A stretch of 8,061 nt of DNA from Thiopontia sp964416755 (GTDB lineage: Bacteria > Pseudomonadota > Gammaproteobacteria > GCF-002020875), in NCBI GenBank assembly GCA_964416755.1, contig CAYQFH010000115.1, positions 1-8,061 of the forward strand, read 5' to 3'. A program made the translations under genes and the position numbers. Under the pieces are notes generated by a model, which was not told the DNA's origin, searched no databases, and saw only the letters and a list, made by a program, of their open reading frames with translations. Of the stretch, positions 5,699-8,061 are shown piece after piece (within the stretch, counting starts at the first letter, position 1; the number at the start of each line of letters is the position of its first letter).

Positions 5699-7834
5699 TT
5701 ACCCCTTCTCGGTATGGGTCCAGACACCATCCCAGTCAGCTGCAGGCGGGTTGTCAATGAAGTGCTGGCAACGATCCACATAGGTGATGGAGGGACCATC
5801 TGTCTCCAGAATGGTGAGTGCCTTCTCGAACAGTTGCTTGGCCGCAACAAAATCCATCTCTTTATACTTCTGCAGCCCCTGCAGGTAGATCGGCACCACA
5901 TCAGCCATCGGACCGGAGGTCTGATTCTTTCGATCAATCACATCGTAGACGGTGACTGGCTCCTTCTTACCGACCACACGGATGCGATCCAGTTCACGGG
6001 TATCAATATTGTCCTTTGCCTGTTCATAGGTCGTCTCGGAGATCATTGAGTAGTTCTTGTAGAACTTGTTGGCCCCCTCCAGACGAGCTGCCAGATTCAC
6101 TGAATCACCCATCATCGTATAGTCCATACGCTGTTGCGAACCCATATTGCCGACAATCATCGGACCGGTATTGACCCCCATACGAACACGGAACTCTACC
6201 GGCAACCAGTCCTTGTCGATCTGTTCCTGGCGAAATGGCACCAGGAATTTCTGCTGATCAATAATGCTGTAGCAGGCGCGGGTGGCATGATCCGGTTGTT
6301 CCAGTGGTGCCCCCCAGAAGGCGATAATTGCATCACCCTCGAATTTGTCAATGGTGCCGCCTTGATCTGCAATGATGTCACACATCGCGGTGAGATATTC
6401 ATTGAGCAGCGCCACCAGCTCCGCCGGTGTAATCTTCTCGGAGATGGTGGAGAAGCTCGCCACATCGGAGAAGAAGGCCGTCATCTCACGGCTCTCACCA
6501 CCCAACGACATTTTAGAGGGATCTTTCACCAGCGCATCGACCACATCCGGGGAGAGGTACTGACCAAATGCTTCCGTCACAAAACCTTTCTGATCACGCT
6601 CCAGCAGATAATTACGCAGATTGATTATCAACAGGGAGATAAATGCCGCAACCAGCACGTAACTCATTGAGAAGACAATGCCCTGATCGATATAGAGCTT
6701 GCCTGCAGCGTAGATATAACCTGCAAAGAGCACCGAGGTCACGATAAATATTATCAGTGGTGAAGTGATAAAGCTGATCAATATCATAATGACCATCACC
6801 GCCATCAGTACCGCAAATTCCTGTTCCTGGCTGGCTGGGCGCAGTGGCGTACCACGCATCATGGTATGAATCGCATCGGCAATAATCTCCACCCCGTAGA
6901 CCATACCCACTGGGGTATCAAACCAGTCGTGTGAAACTTCAGAAGTATCTCCAACCACCACGATCTTGCCATCAAACAGGAAGGAGAGCTCTTCCAGCTC
7001 CTCCATTGCGATCTCTTGCTCCTCCTGTGCATCCTCCATTCCCTCAAACAGATAGGGGAGATAGGGGCGCAATACCTCCATTGCACTGACCGAAGCATCG
7101 GTCTGATTGAGGAAAGTAGCCCCTGTGGTCAACGCGGGGAAATCGATATGAAACTGGTTTTTATGATCCAGAGGAACCCTCAACTCTCCAATCACCAGAT
7201 ACTTCTGTCCATCCTCTTCGATCAAAGCAGGCTCCGCATCGTAATACATGGCCAGCGCCTGTACCGCAAACGGCCATCCATCTTCCATCTCGATCGTATC
7301 TTCCCGGATACGCAGCTTGGAGAGGCTGGTGATAATGGAACTGGACGAGGTGATATTAGTGTAACCACTCTTTGCCGAACCTCGATAGGCCTCGGTTGGG
7401 TAGGTAATCCCGGTCGCTACATCTTCATCATTGATGTTTGCTTTGGATACCAGCATGGAACTCCCGGTCTCTTTGAGCAGTTGGGCCGCCCTCTCATCCT
7501 CTCCATATGAGCTGGGAAAGTCCAACAGCACGTCGAGTGCAATCACCTTGGCTCCCAACTTGTGCAGCGCATTCGCCATAGTTGCAATATCAGTGCGGCG
7601 TAGCGGAAAACTGCGATACTCATCAAAGAAGGCCTCATCCATATTGAGGACAACAATCTGATCCTTCGAGAAAGAGGTCTGTTCCTCATCTCCATAGGAC
7701 ATCCTGAGAATCTGGCGGGCTGAAAGCGTCTGCTCCTCCAATAATGCAAAAGACTCGTTGTATTCCGCTGGAATCATCGCCAGGAACAGCGCAACGGTGA
7801 TTAATATGTCATAACGTCCCAGAATCTTTTTCAC
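5699..7834 (-). CDS. Membrane-bound class III adenylate cyclase with extracytoplasmic CHASE2 sensor
   Basis: This 711-residue protein is predicted to sense a signal outside the cytoplasmic membrane and make cAMP inside. It has one N-terminal membrane helix (about 9-23), a CHASE2 domain (about 30-335, ending with the typical DTPVGMVYGVEIIADAIH), three membrane helices (about 340-357, 359-378 and 387-406), a linker (about 411-440, FGQYLSPDVVDAL) and the cyclase domain (about 448-635). This topology places CHASE2 outside and the cyclase inside. Catalytic residues are complete: metal-binding Asp457 and Asp501, adenine-selecting Lys497 with Thr573, and Asn580 and Arg584. A TPR-like tail (about 641-711) matches that of the other cyclase here. 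The start is GTG 7834-7832, supported by GGAGG five bases upstream; the first internal ATG (residue 20) would cut into the membrane helix. CHASE2 carries a very acidic insertion at about 261-287. It is the first gene of the visible set. The CHASE2 ligand is not known for the family. cAMP as product is inferred from the Lys/Thr pair. Confidence 0.95.
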   Translation of the reverse strand: MKKILGRYDILITVALFLAMIPAEYNESFALLEEQTLSARQILRMSYGDEEQTSFSKDQIVVLNMDEAFFDEYRSFPLRRTDIATMANALHKLGAKVIALDVLLDFPSSYGEDERAAQLLKETGSSMLVSKANINDEDVATGITYPTEAYRGSAKSGYTNITSSSSIITSLSKLRIREDTIEMEDGWPFAVQALAMYYDAEPALIEEDGQKYLVIGELRVPLDHKNQFHIDFPALTTGATFLNQTDASVSAMEVLRPYLPYLFEGMEDAQEEQEIAMEELEELSFLFDGKIVVVGDTSEVSHDWFDTPVGMVYGVEIIADAIHTMMRGTPLRPASQEQEFAVLMAVMVIMILISFITSPLIIFIVTSVLFAGYIYAAGKLYIDQGIVFSMSYVLVAAFISLLIINLRNYLLERDQKGFVTEAFGQYLSPDVVDALVKDPSKMSLGGESREMTAFFSDVASFSTISEKITPAELVALLNEYLTAMCDIIADQGGTIDKFEGDAIIAFWGAPLEQPDHATRACYSIIDQQKFLVPFRQEQIDKDWLPVEFRVRMGVNTGPMIVGNMGSQQRMDYTMMGDSVNLAARLEGANKFYKNYSMISETTYEQAKDNIDTRELDRIRVVGKKEPVTVYDVIDRKNQTSGPMADVVPIYLQGLQKYKEMDFVAAKQLFEKALTILETDGPSITYVDRCQHFIDNPPAADWDGVWTHTEKG

Positions 7835-7839
7835 GGAAA

Positions 7840-7844
7840 CCTCC
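7840..7844 (-). promoter_or_regulatory. Ribosome binding site deciding the GTG start of the CHASE2 cyclase
   Basis: A perfect GGAGG on the minus strand is followed by five bases and then GTG (7834-7832), directly before MKKILGRYD and the first membrane helix. This makes the non-ATG start convincing. Confidence 0.8.
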
Positions 7845-7869
7845 AGTGTTTTTTATTGTCTCAGCTTGA

Positions 7870-7895
7870 GTTTGGCTCCACTCCAACCACCAAAC
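7870..7895. repeat. Inverted repeat in the leader of the CHASE2 cyclase
   Basis: GTTTGG (7870-7875) and CCAAAC (7890-7895) are perfect six-base inverted arms separated by 14 bases. They sit between the candidate promoter and the ribosome binding site, so they could be an operator or a hairpin in the 5' leader. Six bases can arise by chance and no function is shown. Confidence 0.3.
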
Positions 7896-7913
7896 AGAGT
7901 CTTTCAATGGTAG

Positions 7914-7942
7914 TTTATACCTCGATAGCGGCCAAGACAGAA
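7914..7942 (-). promoter_or_regulatory. Weak candidate sigma-70 promoter for the CHASE2 cyclase
   Basis: On the minus strand TATAAA (7919-7914) matches the -10 consensus at five of six positions. At a 17-base spacing upstream lies TTCTGT (7942-7937), a poor -35 match. It lies about 80 bases before the GTG start. The -10 is good and the -35 is not, so this is only a candidate; an activator-dependent promoter would fit. Confidence 0.3.
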
Positions 7943-7963
7943 TCGGAAAACCCTTATTTCCTA

Positions 7964-8002
7964 ACCAGATCGTTCTCAATCAAATACTCAAACCGATCTG
8001 GT
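7964..8002. repeat. Nine-base inverted repeat upstream of the edge hairpins
   Basis: ACCAGATCG (7964-7972) and CGATCTGGT (7994-8002) are perfect inverted arms with a 21-base loop. It lies immediately before the two compact hairpins at the right edge and may be part of the same structured element. Confidence 0.6.
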
Positions 8003-8016
8003 CAGACACTCAACAA

Positions 8017-8061
8017 CCACCAGCTGAAGCTGGTGGGTTAGCCTTACGGACTGAAAGTCCG
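8017..8061. mobile_element. Twin hairpins resembling an IS200/IS605-family transposon end
   Basis: Two near-perfect stem-loops lie 10 bases apart. The first is CCACCAGC (8017-8024), loop TGAA, GCTGGTGG (8029-8036). The second is CGGACT (8047-8052), loop GAA, AGTCCG (8056-8061), ending exactly at the edge. Subterminal hairpins with short A-rich loops of this style are typical of IS200/IS605-type (including tnpB-only) elements, which are recognised by structure and not by terminal inverted repeats. No transposase or tnpB is visible because the sequence ends here. It could instead be a terminator or another structured RNA, but no T run follows within the window. The resemblance is from memory and unconfirmed. 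Confidence 0.4.

Noticed and set aside
7856..8041. Small plus-strand open frame in the right-hand non-coding region
   Set aside because: It has no ATG or ribosome binding site at its beginning, runs through the inverted repeat and the first hairpin, and has no recognisable features.

Overview
The window carries five protein-coding genes, all on the minus strand, so they read from right to left: CHASE2 adenylate cyclase, HlyD-type adaptor, repeat coiled-coil protein, GAF-GAF-PAS adenylate cyclase, and a TPR protein cut by the left edge. Codon use, Shine-Dalgarno sites and the gene families fit a mid-GC proteobacterium. A gammaproteobacterium, possibly a marine or sulfur-oxidising lineage, is my best guess, but nothing here fixes the taxon.

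Layout from the 5' end of the coding strand: (1) 7835-8061 is non-coding. It holds a likely leader and promoter for the first cyclase and, at the extreme edge, stem-loops that resemble an IS200/IS605-type transposon end. (2) 7834-5699 is a membrane-bound class III adenylate cyclase with an extracytoplasmic CHASE2 sensor and a GTG start. (3) 5698-5573 is a 126-bp spacer with a short CATGAA tandem repeat. (4) 5572-4226 is a type I secretion membrane-fusion protein of the HlyD family. (5) 4225-4118 is a 108-bp spacer with a probable rho-independent terminator. (6) 4117-3236 encodes a coiled-coil protein made almost entirely of 36-residue repeats. (7) 3249-973 is a soluble adenylate cyclase whose architecture (GAF-GAF-PAS-cyclase-TPR-like tail) matches cyanobacterial CyaB1. 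It overlaps the coiled-coil gene by 11-14 bases. (8) 952-1 is the tetratricopeptide protein, 20 bases downstream.

Taken together this looks like a cyclic-AMP signalling locus. It has one cyclase that senses outside the cytoplasmic membrane and one soluble cyclase with a cAMP-type GAF motif, which could give positive feedback. Both end in the same roughly 62-residue tail. Two likely scaffold or interaction proteins (36-residue coiled-coil repeats, TPRs) are tightly linked to the second cyclase, and a secretion adaptor sits between the two halves. The terminator after the adaptor suggests two transcription units: cyclase plus adaptor, and coiled coil plus cyclase plus TPR. The individual families are known. 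The combination, and especially the repeat coiled-coil protein coupled to the cyclase, is the part most likely to be undescribed.
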